Source: Papio anubis
Lineage: Eukaryota > Chordata > Mammalia > Primates > Cercopithecidae
Direction of reading: 5' to 3'
NCBI RefSeq assembly: GCF_008728515.1
Contig: NC_044981.1
Span: 133,053,937 to 133,117,936, forward strand
DNA length: 64,000 nt
Shown here: one piece after another, positions 22,831-34,964 of the stretch
How positions within the stretch are numbered: position 1 is the first letter of the stretch
Layout of the letters: every line of letters starts with the position of its first letter
Translations under genes and position numbers: made by a program
Notes under the pieces: generated by a model
What the model saw: only the letters and a program-made list of their open reading frames with translations
The model's database searches: none
What the model was told of the DNA's origin: nothing

Positions 22831-24329
22831 GTGTTTGGTTGATTTGCATAGTACTATGTCTACTTTTGGGCAGAACAACATGTGAAGCCATGTTATGAGA
22901 AGAAAAAGTTTGTAAGCAAAAACAAGGGATGCCAGATAGAATAGACTTGGGATATTCTCTCAGTAACGAGGTCTAGTCAGTGTCCATGTCAAGTTGGTAA
23001 GGTCCTTGGCCTCTCATTTGGAGAGATGCTGCCATTTCCCATGCATGTGTCTGCTTTTCCTGCCTTGGCTATGCTTCTCTTCTGATCCACATGATCTTTC
23101 CTTGGATATGTTAACCCAATGGGATTATAAACCATTCCTACTGGCATGGTCCTGCTGGCCTGATAGTTGGTCTACTCTTCAGGTTACATTGGATCAGACA
23201 CTGAGGACTACTCATTGCTATCATTTCATAAAGTTCTTTTAGGGACACCTTTCTGTAATTTCCACAGGCTGGCAAGATGCACATTTAGAGTTGAGGTATT
23301 GAAGGGATGCCCAGCAGAGAGATCCAGCAGGTAGCTGGAAACGCAAGACCTAGCATTAAATGGAGAGAAATCGAGAATAGAAATCAAGACTGCAAATCAT
23401 CCCCATAGAGGTAATAAGTTAATTTTTAGAGTAGAATGGCTAGACAATATGGATTTTCTCTCAATATCTTAAATTTTATTTACCGTAGCCTTAGTTTGAT
23501 AGAAAAATAATTAAATGTCATCTGCAACATTTATATTTGAGAATGAATTGTTCTGATAAATATGTCAACATTTTTTTTGGTGGATTATAAATGTTTTAAA
23601 ACACTTTTCATTAGCACTGCCAAATTACATTTTAACTGCCTCAAATTACTAAAATCATTTTAGCATTTAAGATATTCAGAATTTAATTTTTTTGAAAGTC
23701 ACTGCCTCAGAGATAGATATGAAAATAATTAGAAGGTGCACAGAATATCATTTTAGAATTTTATTTTGTAAAATTTGAATTCAGGGTAAATTTTTGGTTC
23801 TACTATACCATTAGTAGGAAATACATGAAAATATCACTAAAATGTAAATGTATTTAATGTTGAAAAAGTTTGGGACATATTTTTATTGATTCTCTTATTC
23901 TGTATGTTTCTCTCTTCCATTTTATTCTATAGAAATGCCAGAAAAATCCATTTGTTATAGACAATCAGTTTCTGTATAAGTCCATTTCTTCTGATTCTGC
24001 CATCTAGAGCAACAAAATTCATTCATTCTCCATTCAATACATTTCCAAATATTTGTAGTTATAGAATCTAAGTAATAAAAATCTTTAATGATCATCCAAA
24101 CTGCTGCTTTGTTAGATGAGGGGACAGCAATGCATTGAGATGATAATTTACCTAAAGCATATTCCCAGGTGGTGGCAGCAGTGGTACCAGAACCTGTCTA
24201 TCAGCACGGTCTCTACAATACAGACTTGGCAATGGTTTCTTACATTGCAGCCATACAGCAGATTGAATGAGATGCTAGGCTTTTACATAAGGCAGACCTG
24301 CCGGTAGGTTTTACCTTCCCCATTTGTCA
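22831..24329. other. Intergenic, nothing recognised
   Basis: About 1.5 kb of AT-rich DNA with no repeat or exon that I can name. Confidence 0.4.
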
Positions 24330-24510
24330 ATTCATGATCTTGGGTGAGTAGTGAGTATTTCTCACCCTCAGTTCTTCATCTGTAAATTGCAATAATACTT
24401 ACCTTATGTGGTTGTTGTAAGGATTAAATGAGGTAATACATGTAAATTACATAGCACCATGTCTGGTATATAATACACATTCAGTAAATGTTTGCTACTA
24501 TTATTTCCGA
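24330..24510 (+). mobile_element. MIR SINE
   Basis: 'cagttcttcatctgtaaattg', 'ggttgttgtaaggattaaatg' and 'cagtaaatgtttgctactatta' give a long, well-kept MIR tail half. Confidence 0.8.
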
Positions 24511-25867
24511 AGGTTTTTTCTTTCCCAAAGACAAGTATTCCTGTTTCTTTCCACTTTTTCTCATATATATTTTGAGAATTTCATGCCATTCTGATCATCC
24601 TCTCTAGATACATATTTTTCTTGAAATGTTACACTAAAGCTTAAAACAAATTAAGTTTATTTAGCTCACGGGCAGAGCATGATATATGTATCTCAAGCTA
24701 TTGGCAATGATTATAAAGTATTTTAGAACAATGAATATTGTAACTCTTGTAAAATTCTCTGTGGAATCTCCTACATTTTCCATCATACTTTTTTCCTTTC
24801 TCTACTTGCATTTTTTCCCCTTCATCCAAAAGCCGTCATAAAGGAAAACACATACACATTATATGGTGGGAAAAAAATTTAAAAAGTATAGTGCCATATA
24901 AGCTTTAGTGTCCTATGAAATCGAATACATGTAATCAAAGTGGAAACATTCATCAAATTCCTTTAGGTCTACTCACTGGTGATTATTAGTTTGTGATTTT
25001 TCTGTCTTTATTCTGGACCGGTTAAATTCCTGATCTATCTCATTAAACACTGCCTTCAGTGTCAATATTTTGATTGGTGGTAAATGCTAGTTATAACTAT
25101 ATTCTCCAATTATAGTGGTCTTAGACAAAGTGGAAAATGATTGTTAAATGATAATTATTCCTCCTAAAACTTCCAGGTAAAATTTCATCTGAGGATACAA
25201 TTTTGTGTAGGTGTTACTTTCATAGTGGCGTTTGGAGTGGATTGTAATTCTCTTCGCTTTCCAATTGGCCCTAGAACATCAAGCTGACATTTGAATTTGC
25301 CCCAGAAGTTGATGATCATTCTAATTTGATAAACCATGTAAATGGAAGTTCACATGCTTCCTCCAAGTACAGGGGCTATCTGTGATGTCTAATTAATCAC
25401 TTCTCACTAACAGAATTGTTTCTTCATGCCAGGCCTCTCTGTGGAGTGGAGCTGGCCTCCAAGATAAAAGAGGGGTTCTCAGCCTGATGGGCTGGGTCTG
25501 GAGGTAACTCCCAACCTCCAGCAGCCTTGCTGGAATAAGCACATTCCACCATCATTACTACTGCAGGTTCTGTTCCCAAGAACCTGACCCTGAACTTCCT
25601 TAGTGGGAGTGTATGTTCTTTCTGCTTGTTGTGTCATTATTCTTATTTTCAGAAGCAACATGATGGTAATAATAGATAACTGGACTGACAAATCGTTGGA
25701 GAATTAGTTCCACTTCTGGCCCTGCTGGCTTCTTAACTGTACAACATATGATAAATCACTTGACCTTTCTGTTCCTAGTCTTCCTCTGTGAAACCAAGGC
25801 AATCATGATTCTCTGAGAGGCCACATAAACTATTTTTTAAAGACATAAATTGTAGAACAAAGTGCCT
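24511..25867. other. Intergenic, nothing recognised
   Basis: AT-rich DNA without identifiable repeats; slightly GC-richer at 25430-25600. Confidence 0.4.
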
Positions 25868-26065
25868 CAGTGCCTGGATTTGAACACTGGTTCCATCACT
25901 TAAGAGATCTGTGTGATCTCAGGCAAGTTGCTTACCCTCCCATCTATGGAAGAGAGATTAAAGACACCAGTTATCTCTTACCATTGTGTGAAGATTAAGT
26001 TAATATATTAAAGTACTTAGAACAGTGTCTGGCACAAGGTTACCACTCAAACACTAGCCATTGTT
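25868..26065 (+). mobile_element. MIR SINE
   Basis: 'gcctggatttgaacactgg', 'ctcaggcaagttgcttacc' and 'agtacttagaacagtgtctggc' cover MIR head to tail. Confidence 0.8.
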
Positions 26066-26734
26066 TTTTTTCAGTGGTAAAGACTCTCAAAGACAAAAGG
26101 AGATGGTAGATGAGAGTGAGAGAGGGGCCCTGAGTACCCCTAGTACGCAAGCCTTCCTTTTTATTTGTGCCTGGCCAACAAGATGGTGAGCTCTTGGTGG
26201 CCAGGTGCTAGGCCATGTGTGTGCTACATGGCACCACTACCCCGCGACCCCCAGGAGACAGGTGAGCAGGTGAGTCTTTTCTAAATAAACCAAAGAAAAA
26301 TACCCAATACCCCTTATTTCCTTTTGTTTGTTTGTTTTTGTTTGTTTTTGCTAAAGGACTGAAGGTTTGTAATTATTCAAGTCTTTTTTTTTTCTCATCC
26401 CCTTATGTTGCTTCTATTGATGACTTTCAGTCTTCTCGTTCTACTACCTTACTTTGACTAATTGTTGGTGGCTCTCCCTGCTAATGTTTTGAGGTATTTA
26501 TCTGGCCTCTCTCTGCCTCCCTGTGAAATATCAGGAAGGCTTTGTGACTCTGCAGTGAATTATAGCTCTGCTTCTAAGCCTCAGCTCACCAGTATTTTCT
26601 GGATAGCATGAGATTATTAGGGCATCTCATGGTAGGATGGAATCATGGAATCATGGAATGAGGATATGTTGATGATGAAGGAAAGTTGTCTAGGTGAGAC
26701 CTAGTTTTGGATTGTTGCTGCTTTCTGTTTGTGT
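26066..26734. other. Intergenic, nothing recognised
   Basis: Single-copy-looking DNA with a (GTTT)n run at 26325-26349 and a short direct repeat of aatcatgg near 26641-26657. Confidence 0.4.
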
Positions 26735-26875
26735 GATGTGAAGCCAGTTGCTTGTTTTTTCTTCTTCAAAATGGTGGTATGTCACATGGTTTGGAGCTGA
26801 TTAAATGTAATAATACAGTAATCCGAAGCACGTAGCGTAGCACCTGACATACAATAGACACATTAAATATCAGTT
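26735..26875 (+). mobile_element. MIR SINE, diverged
   Basis: 'gattaaatgtaataatacagtaa' then 'cacgtagcgtagcacctgacatacaatag' matches a MIR tail half weakly. Confidence 0.45.
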
Positions 26876-27007
26876 CCCTTCCTTTTAGAAAACAAGCTGG
26901 TAGAAGAGAGCGCTGGCTTTGCTAATGATATGAATTTCATTTGTTTGCATTTATCCTTCTGAGTTACCAAGCAGTTTTCGCTACGGAAGGAAGGTTTTGT
27001 CTTTTAG

Positions 27008-27021
27008 CCAGCAGGTGGCAA
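27008..27021 (+). promoter_or_regulatory. CTCF-like motif
   Basis: CCAGCAGGTGGCAA matches the CTCF core CCASYAGRKGGCRS at 13 of 14 positions in non-repetitive DNA. Occupancy is not shown by sequence. Confidence 0.4.
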
Positions 27022-27525
27022 TCAAATTAAAGCTAAAAGTTCACCTCATTATAACAGGTGAAAACATTGCCTTTTTTCATATTAATACTTGATGGAAATG
27101 ACAGGTGAATGACAGACATTTGGCACTGAAGTGGAGTCACCCCTGACGAAGGCATTTTTAACACAAGGCCCTAGACACAGAAGATTAGTTTTCCTAAAGC
27201 TGCTTTTGATTTCAGTACCTGCGTATCATTGTCATACACCTTCTTAGAGGCTTGTCAGAGGAATCCTCCAGATTTATGCAACACCGTGTTTAAAATAATG
27301 AATCTATTCACTTGATTTGGCAGTTTAAAAAAGCAGAGTAAAAAGTGAAGTCATCAGTTGATAAAATAGAATGGTTAGAATAATACTATTTTATATTTGG
27401 TCTGGTTTTACGTGAATTTTTTGTTATTGTCTCACTGAATTTGTGTGTGATTTTTAAACAAAGAATACCTTTTGACTGAGAATTATAAGTAGGGAAGAAC
27501 TCTCTGTAAACTCTATTTTTGATTC
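27022..27525. other. Intergenic, nothing recognised
   Basis: AT-rich DNA between the CTCF-like motif and an Alu. No feature is named. Confidence 0.4.
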
Positions 27526-27835
27526 TTCTTTTTTTGTTGTTAGTTTGTTTTTGAGATGGAGTCTTGCTCTGTCGCCAGGCTGGAGTGCAGTGGCGCGATC
27601 TCGGCTCACTGCAACCTCCACCTCCCGGGTTCAGGCGATTCTTCTGCCTCAGCCTTTCAAGTAGCTGGGATTACAAGCACGCGCCACCACGCCTAGCTAA
27701 TTTTTGTATTTTTAGTAGAGACGGGGCTTTACCATGTTGATCAGGATGGTCTCGATCAATCTCTTGACCTTGTGATCTGCCTGCCTCGGCCTCCCAAAGT
27801 GTTGGGATTACAGGTGTGAGCCACTGCGCCTGGCC
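27526..27835 (-). mobile_element. AluS/AluY
   Basis: Reverse Alu with T-rich head, 'ggagtgcagtggcgcgatctc', and end 'ccactgcgcctggcc'. Features of S and Y are mixed ('ccttgtgatctgcc'). It carries a short extra copy of 'ctcgatcaat'. Confidence 0.93.
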
Positions 27836-27837
27836 AG

Positions 27838-27960
27838 TTTTTAATCTATAAAGTGAGGATAATGTCATTTTCCTCTCTTTCTGTAAGGATTAAAATGATA
27901 AATGAAAAGGACTTAGTATGGTGCGTGGTACACAGTAAGCAATCATAATCAATGATACCA
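27838..27960 (+). mobile_element. MIR SINE tail half
   Basis: 'taaagtgaggataatgtcatt', 'gtaaggattaaaatgataaatg' and 'cgtggtacacagtaagcaatc' follow the MIR 3' half right after the Alu, which probably split the element. Confidence 0.7.
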
Positions 27961-27984
27961 TTTAGATAACTTATATTATTATCA

Positions 27985-28165
27985 AAGAATCACTAAAGAT
28001 GGAAGGGAGCTGAGAGCTCATATGGTCTAACCAGCCCTTTCATTGTTTGCTTAGGGTGTGGAGTGTGGAGACAGAGAAAAGTTAACTTGTACAGAGCTAA
28101 TTAGTATCCATATCAGTTTTGGAAACCAAAATTCCTGAAGCCACTGGTCTTTTTCACACTGCTAC
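27985..28165 (-). mobile_element. MIR3-like SINE
   Basis: 'agagctcatatggtctaaccagcc' and the following acid test of a core ('gacagagaaaagttaacttg') resemble the reverse complement of MIR3. Diverged. Confidence 0.45.
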
Positions 28166-28518
28166 CCCTGGATTAATTATTAGTTCTGGCTGGAGGTGGA
28201 TGGTATGAAGGCAAGGCTATCAGGGACTAGAGTAACCCTCTTTTTATGGACGAGAAGTAGTGGGAAGATCAGGTACTATGATGACTGCATTTGGATGATC
28301 CATTACATATATCCTTGAAGAATGATAGCGACGGAGAATTCTCCCACTTCAGGCTACTCCTCTCTCTTAATGGGAAGACCACACAAATTAGCTGTTGTAC
28401 TTCGTGATGTCCAGCATCATGGGATTATCAGGAATGACTAATCAGCACCACTGTGCAGGTTCCAGGGAAAAAAGAGTTACTAGCCTTCACTTGCTAAAGC
28501 TTGGAGCAATTCTGTGTT

Positions 28519-28847
28519 TCTTTTTTTCTTTTTTTTTTTTTTTTTTTTTTTTGAGATGGAGTCTTGCTTTTGTCACTAGGCTGAGCGCAGTGGCGCTGAT
28601 TCTGCTCACTGCAAGCTCACCTCCCCGGTTCATGCTATTCTCTGCCTCAGCTCCTCCCTGGTAGCTGGGACTACAGGAAGCCTCCCACCACCTCACCCTC
28701 AAGGCTCTTGGTTTTTTTTTTTTTTTGTGGCTTTAGAGACGGAGCCACCATGCAGGGTGGTGGCTTGTCTCCATCTCCTGACTCATGATCTGCCCCTTCT
28801 GCCTCCCAAAGTGTTGGGATTACATATGGGAGCCACCGCGTCTGGCC
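28519..28847 (-). mobile_element. AluY-like copy with many small deletions
   Basis: Long T run (about 28520-28552), then reverse Alu with AluY-like wording but single bases and short pieces missing throughout ('ggctgagcgcagtggcgctg', 'gctcacctccccggttcatgc'). An odd block with a second T run is at 28709-28727. It ends 'agccaccgcgtctggcc'. Sequence error is a likely cause. Confidence 0.85.
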
Positions 28848-30364
28848 CCCTGTAGCTTCTTTTTAATGATTTCCAGTAATTTCCTATATAGGAAGGCCTT
28901 CATGAGAGCCAGGGGAGCAAACATTTTTCCCCCATTTGTTTCACTGCTCGCTACTCTTGACTGTCCAGTATCTCCAGAGGTCAGGAGTTTTGGGACACTG
29001 TTCTTTGAATCAGCTGGTGACTGTCACCATCATACCTATATAACTTGCCAATGTACAAAGTGAGGTCCGTCACACTGCCAGTGAAATTTGTGCCATAGTT
29101 ATATACCATAGACCTATCATGTGGGAGCTTAAAGGTGTGCAGGGGTCCCCAGGAGCAGCACAACCCCTCATTTTACAAATCAGAAAATTCAGTGCGATGT
29201 CACTGGCCATCACATCTTGAAGGACCACAATGGTTTTTGCCTTTCTTTTTTTATGCCAGTAGTTACACCTGGCAAAGATAATACTTCAGTTGTCCCAGTT
29301 CTAGTTGAAAATGTTCAACACCCAACAGAAACATAATTGGTGGTAGTTCAAAGCTATAAGCAAAAGGCTTATGTTCTCCATGCACATGCATATATGCTGC
29401 GGCAAATGTGTCCCTTCCTGTCTGGGATTTATTTTCCCATTTCAGGCATCTCCTTGACTCAGGTCTTTGTTACATTGATAAGGGCTTGAATTTACCACAA
29501 TTCCAGAGACCAGTACCTTGGGGGAGCAATTAAAATACAATCTGAGGCCCAAGGTGATATTTCAAGTACAAGGAGAAGAGAGATTTGGGTGGGTGGCATA
29601 TAATTGCCTTCTCAGAGATGCTCAACTCATACCAAATAGATGGCTGCTGTGACCCCTAGAAACCTGAAGAAAAGATCCTGATTACAGGTCTGTTTCTAGA
29701 CCAGATACATGCAGCAAGAATGTACAAGGGATGTTTCCGGCCCTGGAATAATTTCAAGGAGCTAAGTCAATAATGTCTCTAGTGTCTAGGATTTATAAAG
29801 CAAAGGTCTTCTAAAATTAGATACTTATAATTTATAATGAGGCTAAATTATGGTTGTTGATTAGTGAGTAAAGTAGTAGTTTAATGCTGTGCTGTAGAGA
29901 ATCAAGGACTTCATATTCTTCTCTTGATGCAATTTTATCATGGATTCTGAAGCTCAATAAGATAAAGACAGGTTGTGACTATTGACAAATCAGTCATTGC
30001 TAATGTGATAGTGATTCTGGTGTCTTTAAGAGAGGGGAGGTAAAAGCACAGAGTGAAAATGATTTTTTTCCTTGCTATTTCAGAATGGATAGTTGATGTT
30101 ACTTTTCCTTCACTGGTGATACAGGGTTGAATTAATAATGGGTGATTCAGTGCAACAGCTTATTCTTACCACAGATTTCCAGCATTTATTTTATCAACCA
30201 GATAACTATTCTAGCAAGGATTTACAGCTACCTTATTTCTCTATTATGCTGTTCTCAGGGTTGACACTGACCCATCCATCTCCTTTGTGGAGATGCAGAG
30301 CTCTCGAGGCATTTACTTGTGTCCTTGGGCAGATCAGTGGCTTTTACTTTGGTACTTCGGCATA
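28848..30364. other. Intergenic, nothing recognised
   Basis: About 1.5 kb without a repeat or exon I can name. Confidence 0.4.
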
Positions 30365-30450
30365 TTCGCTCAACAAATGCTAATGAATGACTGTGTGCCA
30401 GATGACATATTGAGAGTAGGGAAATGGGTGGAACTTCCTGTCCTCAGGAA
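30365..30450 (-). mobile_element. L2 3' end fragment
   Basis: 'ctcaacaaatgctaatgaatgactgtgtgccagatgac' is the reverse complement of the L2 tail (about 30369-30406). A mixed TG run follows at 30469-30494. Confidence 0.45.
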
Positions 30451-31239
30451 ACAGAGTCCTATGGAGTCTGTGTGCATGTGTGTATGCGTGTGCACAGCAG
30501 AGGGAAGGGTTTATCAGAAGTATAAATAACTTTAGTATAGCACGATAGCAGAATAAAGAGTGAGACGCATTCCATGGGAACATGTTGTAGGTGAAACTGT
30601 CACACCTTGAAATGTTGTTCATACTTCAGTAATTGGACCTTTCTAGAGTGTCTAAGGGAGATCTAAATTAATAACCAGTTCTTTCCCATGAGAAATGAAG
30701 GCTGTCACTTTTTAAAAAGGGTAGGCTATTGTATGTGTTTTAAGAGTACATGTTTAACTAAAAACACCTACAAGAACAGCCTCATACCCCTCTTTATGGT
30801 GGTACAGAGTACAGAGAGTACTCTGAAAGTAAGCAAGCAGACAAGTGCTTTGCTACTCAGTGGACTCCAGTCCAGGAGGATTTAGTTATTGGGATCAAAT
30901 GTTATTTCAAGTTAAGAGTGGGTCACCTTTGGAACAATCCTTTGTTATGGACCTGGAATTCATTATAATGAGTTCCAATGAATCTATGGAGCACTTACAT
31001 GAATATAATATAGATCCATGATATTTCCTTGGTCAAATGTAAACAAACATAGGGTATCTTGTTTGTTTCGTTGAAAGACTAGCATTTGAAATACTGTAGC
31101 TCTAGCTGCTAAGTTGTTCTCTAAGGTTTCATTAATGACAACCAGCACAACACAAATCTGCCTGAGCCTGGAACGTCTAACTATACCATAATACCCCTTT
31201 TTGAATAGATGTCATGAGCAACATGTTTTAGTAAAAAGG
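30451..31239. other. Intergenic, nothing recognised
   Basis: AT-rich DNA beginning with an imperfect TG/CATG-rich run. Nothing else is recognised. Confidence 0.4.
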
Positions 31240-31375
31240 TCAGATGATTGATTTAGAGTCAAGAGACCTGGGTTCAAATCTAAGCACTGTTGGCTTTATC
31301 TCTGGCAAATTGCTTAATCTTTCTAATTTTTCAGTTTCCTCATTTGTCAAACAGAGGCAATGGAGTAGAAACTGT
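31240..31375 (+). mobile_element. MIR SINE
   Basis: 'gagacctgggttcaaatctaagc', 'gcaaattgcttaatctttc' and 'cagtttcctcatttgtcaaac' form a clear MIR core. Confidence 0.8.
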
Positions 31376-31494
31376 TTCAGAAAACAGAAATGAAAAATAG
31401 TACAGAAGAGCATATAATTGACATTTTAATAAATGCATATTGTTTTCAACTCAAGGATTTAAAAATTTGAGCCCCTTAGCTTTTTGCAGGTTCA

Positions 31495-31600
31495 TTATTC
31501 CATCTTATTCATCAACGTATTACCATCACTATCAGTATCACAGTGCCTTTCACTAGTAGGTACATGCCAAAAGTGTTTGCTGAATGAATAAACTGCGTAG
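31495..31600 (+). mobile_element. L2 3' end fragment
   Basis: 'tcttattcatcaacgtattacc', 'cacagtgcctttcactagtagg' and 'gtgtttgctgaatgaataaa' match the L2 terminus in forward orientation. Confidence 0.6.
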
Positions 31601-32404
31601 GCAAAGAACACTTTCTCACAAAATAATAAACAAATGAATTGGCAACATTTATGCCATGGGTGATATTTTAGAGCCTATTTGGCAACCCTCACATTAATCC
31701 AGGAAATAGAGAGTGAAGAGACAATCCGCAACTATCAAAAGGTAGTTAGGGATTTTCTTGTCTTATTAATTAACTTGAAGTTTGCTGCATCAATTAATGT
31801 GACAAGTAGTGGCTTTGATATTTAGAAATGAATGACTGTGTTTCTAACACATGTCTGTCAGGCTACAAATAAATTCATTGATTGGTGCAAAACAGAACTC
31901 TTAAAGGATATAAACTGAGTCATTGCCAAGTGATCCAGGGCAGAGTAGGTGGTCTCTAGGGTTTAGGCCTTCACGTGTACTCCTAGAAGACACAGAAACT
32001 CATCCCAGCAGGACTGTTTCAGTGAAAATGCTAAGGTGCAGGTCAGCCAAGGGACAATCCCAGAGTCTATCCAGGAGCCCAAAAACCAAGCCAAGGAACG
32101 TGACGGGTACAGGTGGTGACGTGCAAAGTCTGGAGGAATCCAGGCCTGGGCAGGTTCCAATAACCCATGGCCCATTACAAAGACTTCTGTGCCAGTCAGA
32201 AAGGCGACAAACCTTCCTAAAGGTGACAAAGGATAAACAGATGAATCCAGGGTAGGGACTTTCATAATAAAATGGATGCTTTGCATTTGACGTCAGTTAC
32301 TTGTGTGTAATAAAGATGATGAGGAGGTAAATGACTACCTGCCACTAACTCGACCTTTGTGTTTGCCTTGAAAAAATTGGCAGCTCATTCTGTCCCTGGG
32401 AGAA
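31601..32404. other. Intergenic; GC-richer block at 31920-32290
   Basis: The block at 31920-32290 is noticeably richer in GC and CpG than its surroundings and holds open frames on both strands (31923-32255 plus, 31963-32286 minus). Neither translation looks familiar; the paired frames suggest composition rather than coding. Confidence 0.35.
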
Positions 32405-32549
32405 TTAACTACTCCATGCTTTATGTACCCTCTTATCTTTGCAGTCTTCTATCATCATATCCAGAGCTATTTTTTGGTATGCCTGCTGTCCTTGAAGGTT
32501 GAGACAATGCCACACACAGAGTAGGTATACAATATTGACTGAATAAATG
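32405..32549 (+). mobile_element. L2 3' end fragment
   Basis: 'cacacacagagtaggtatacaatattgactgaataaatgg' (32511-32550) follows the L2 terminus. Confidence 0.5.
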
Positions 32550-32904
32550 GCTGTATCTCTATCATTTATTAAAGATTTGAAAGACCTGGTAAGCCTGAAA
32601 AGAAACAAGTTTGTAACTTTTTTATGAAATTTAAAAATTGGTTCTACTTGGGCATTCTATTTCTGTCTCCATTGATTCTAAGATGTATATTTGTTTCATT
32701 CACATTTAAACTTCTCTGAAATTGGAGTATAACCTTACAATTGGTTCATAATATTATTGGCAGTGTTATTATTATTTTTTTTCTTTATAAGCCGTTGACA
32801 AAATAATAAATGATAGGTCTAACAAGTGATCGATTTCTTAGATTTGGTAAACTAATAGTAACAAAACTAAGCTCACCTTAACAATGCATATGGTGTTTTA
32901 TATA

Positions 32905-33118
32905 CAGAATAGAACAATGGGAAAAGCATGAATTTTTGAATCAAAGAGATTTTATTGTGAATCCTAGCTCTGTTTTTTTTTTTTTTAATCTAAGCAATTT
33001 GAGCAAAGAGCTTGTCCTGCTGTTAATCTTTGAGTTGCACTGTTCTTGTCTATATGATGGGAATAAAGCATTCCATATTAGGCTTTGGCACTATGCAGAT
33101 ATGCAATAAATAAAATTC
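32905..33118 (+). mobile_element. MIR SINE with T insertion
   Basis: 'gaatttttgaatcaaagagattttattgtgaatcctagctctg' (32930-32972) is the head half. A T run follows at 32972-32986, then a tail half with 'atgatgggaataaagc' and 'gcaataaataaaattc'. Confidence 0.6.
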
Positions 33119-33164
33119 AGTGAAAGCTTGTTCTTCTTCTCTACCCCCTCAATAAGCTTATTTA

Positions 33165-33250
33165 TACCTTAGAACAGCCCTGGTAGGTAGGAACGTGGCA
33201 TTTCCATTTTATGGATTCAGAAACAGAAGTTTAGCGGTATGAGTGAGTTA
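33165..33250 (-). mobile_element. MIR SINE fragment
   Basis: 'agaacagccctggtaggtagg' and 'attttatggattcagaaac' are the reverse complement of the MIR core. Confidence 0.6.
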
Positions 33251-34005
33251 AGAGAGAGATCTCCTTGGAGACTTTGATTTTTCCAGTGTTCCTTAGTGTT
33301 CCATTAGGCCTCTCACAGGTATCTGTTGATACAGGTGAGAGCTTTGCTACTCTTATGTTGAATAAATCTCCTTGGGCAGCCAATGTAGCAGTTTTGCAGA
33401 ATAACTTAAAAACAATGTCATACACTACATCCTTTTTGGAAAGGATTTTACCTCTTGCCCTCATCCTGTAAACAAGGATGGGCCTCTATTTAAAGAAGAG
33501 GAAAAGGAAGAGGGGGGAAGGATATTATTCACCTGGCCTAGCATTTTTTGGAGCAGATGTTTTCCTCCTTTCATTGTTCACAGAAAATTGGTTTGAGGTC
33601 ATATAAACCAAATGTTCAAAAAAACTGTGATCCCTAAATCAATTCATACTATTCTTTTGCTTGGATAGAGCAAAACTATGAGGATGGATTGAAAATTAAA
33701 GATCAATACTAAAACCTCAGACCATGGTGTCAACCCAAAAGCAAAGCAAGTTATCAGTATTATACTGTGATAGAGCAACTGACGGTAGGTATTAGACCTT
33801 CAGGCCTTAAACATCCAGGGTGGAATCACTGGTAAGTTCCTGTGGGAATTCCTTTTATATTTTCATGGTCTATCTGGAAAATCTTCAATTATGAATTTTT
33901 TTAGCTTTAGAATTTTTTTTTCTATTTAGTAATCACATTTTATTTAGGCTGCAAATGGATCCAGTAACAAATAAATAAACTTATTTCAGTAATATCAAAT
34001 ATCCA
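33251..34005. other. Intergenic, nothing recognised
   Basis: No named repeat or exon. Overlapping open frames on both strands at 33231-33471 look like chance. Confidence 0.4.
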
Positions 34006-34318
34006 GGCCGGGCGCAGTGGCTCATGCCTGTAATCCCAGCACTTTGGGAGGCCGAGGTGGGCGGATCACGAGGTCAGGAGTTCAAGACCAGCCTGATTAA
34101 CATGGAGAAACCCTGTCTCTACTAAAAATACAAAAATTAGCTGGGCATGGTGGCTCATGTCTGTAATCCCATCTACTCAGGAGGCTGAGGTTGGAGAATC
34201 GCTTGAACCTGGGAGGCAGAGGTTGCAGTGAGCTGAGATTGCACCACTGCACTCCAGCCTGGGTGACAGAGTGAGACTCTGTCTCAGAAAAAAAAAAAAA
34301 ACAAAAAAAAAAAAAAAA
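34006..34318 (+). mobile_element. AluS
   Basis: Complete copy from 'ggccgggcgcagtggctcatg' to 'gagtgagactctgtctcag', with a two-part A tail. Confidence 0.95.
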
Positions 34319-34424
34319 CTCAAACCTAAATGAAGATGATATGGGTGCCTGTTACTGGAAGTTGCAGTTGGGCTTCCAAGTGAGCCTAGCCTCCTCCCAG
34401 CCTCTACCAAAGGCTGGCTATACC

Positions 34425-34565
34425 ATCTTGGGCAACCAAGTCACTGATACATCTTAAAGTACCATCATCCCTCTGTTGTCAAATGGGGGATTAAGAGAGA
34501 AAAAATATCTTAAAGAGCTCAGCGAGTGTCTAAAACTTGATAGATGCTTAGTAAGTTCACCTTTC
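34425..34565 (+). mobile_element. MIR SINE tail half
   Basis: 'cttgggcaaccaagtcactg', 'ctctgttgtcaaatggggg' and 'tagatgcttagtaagttcac' match MIR. The preceding Alu may have separated it from its head. Confidence 0.6.
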
Positions 34566-34964
34566 TGATCTTTCTTCTCCACCCTCCCTCACTCTGCCCT
34601 TAAACCCTGTATCCTTGATGAAAAACTTCCCTGAAGTTTTGAAGTTTAAAGGACCTATGTGGGCTCCCAATGTGGAAATTAAGCATCCCTGAGAAATAGG
34701 TAAATGCAGCACTCGTCAATAAGGCAGACAGAAGAAAAATCCTTTGGACAACTAGTTCTCTTGGGGAAGGCTGCCTACAGATCTAAAACCTCAATTATGA
34801 AAAGAGAGTTTTCAACACTGTTTCGTCACCTACCGTCTGCTACCACACACTTCAAAACTGTATGCCCAAGGCCTTCCTATTGTGGGGACTATCAGGGTCT
34901 GTCTTCTGACCATTTGTTAGACATCTCCATTCATCTAGGGTAAAATCCACTGGATAGTTTTGGA

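Noticed and set aside
28487..28702. Minus-strand frame with a poly-lysine stretch
   Set aside because: The lysines are the Alu T run read backwards.
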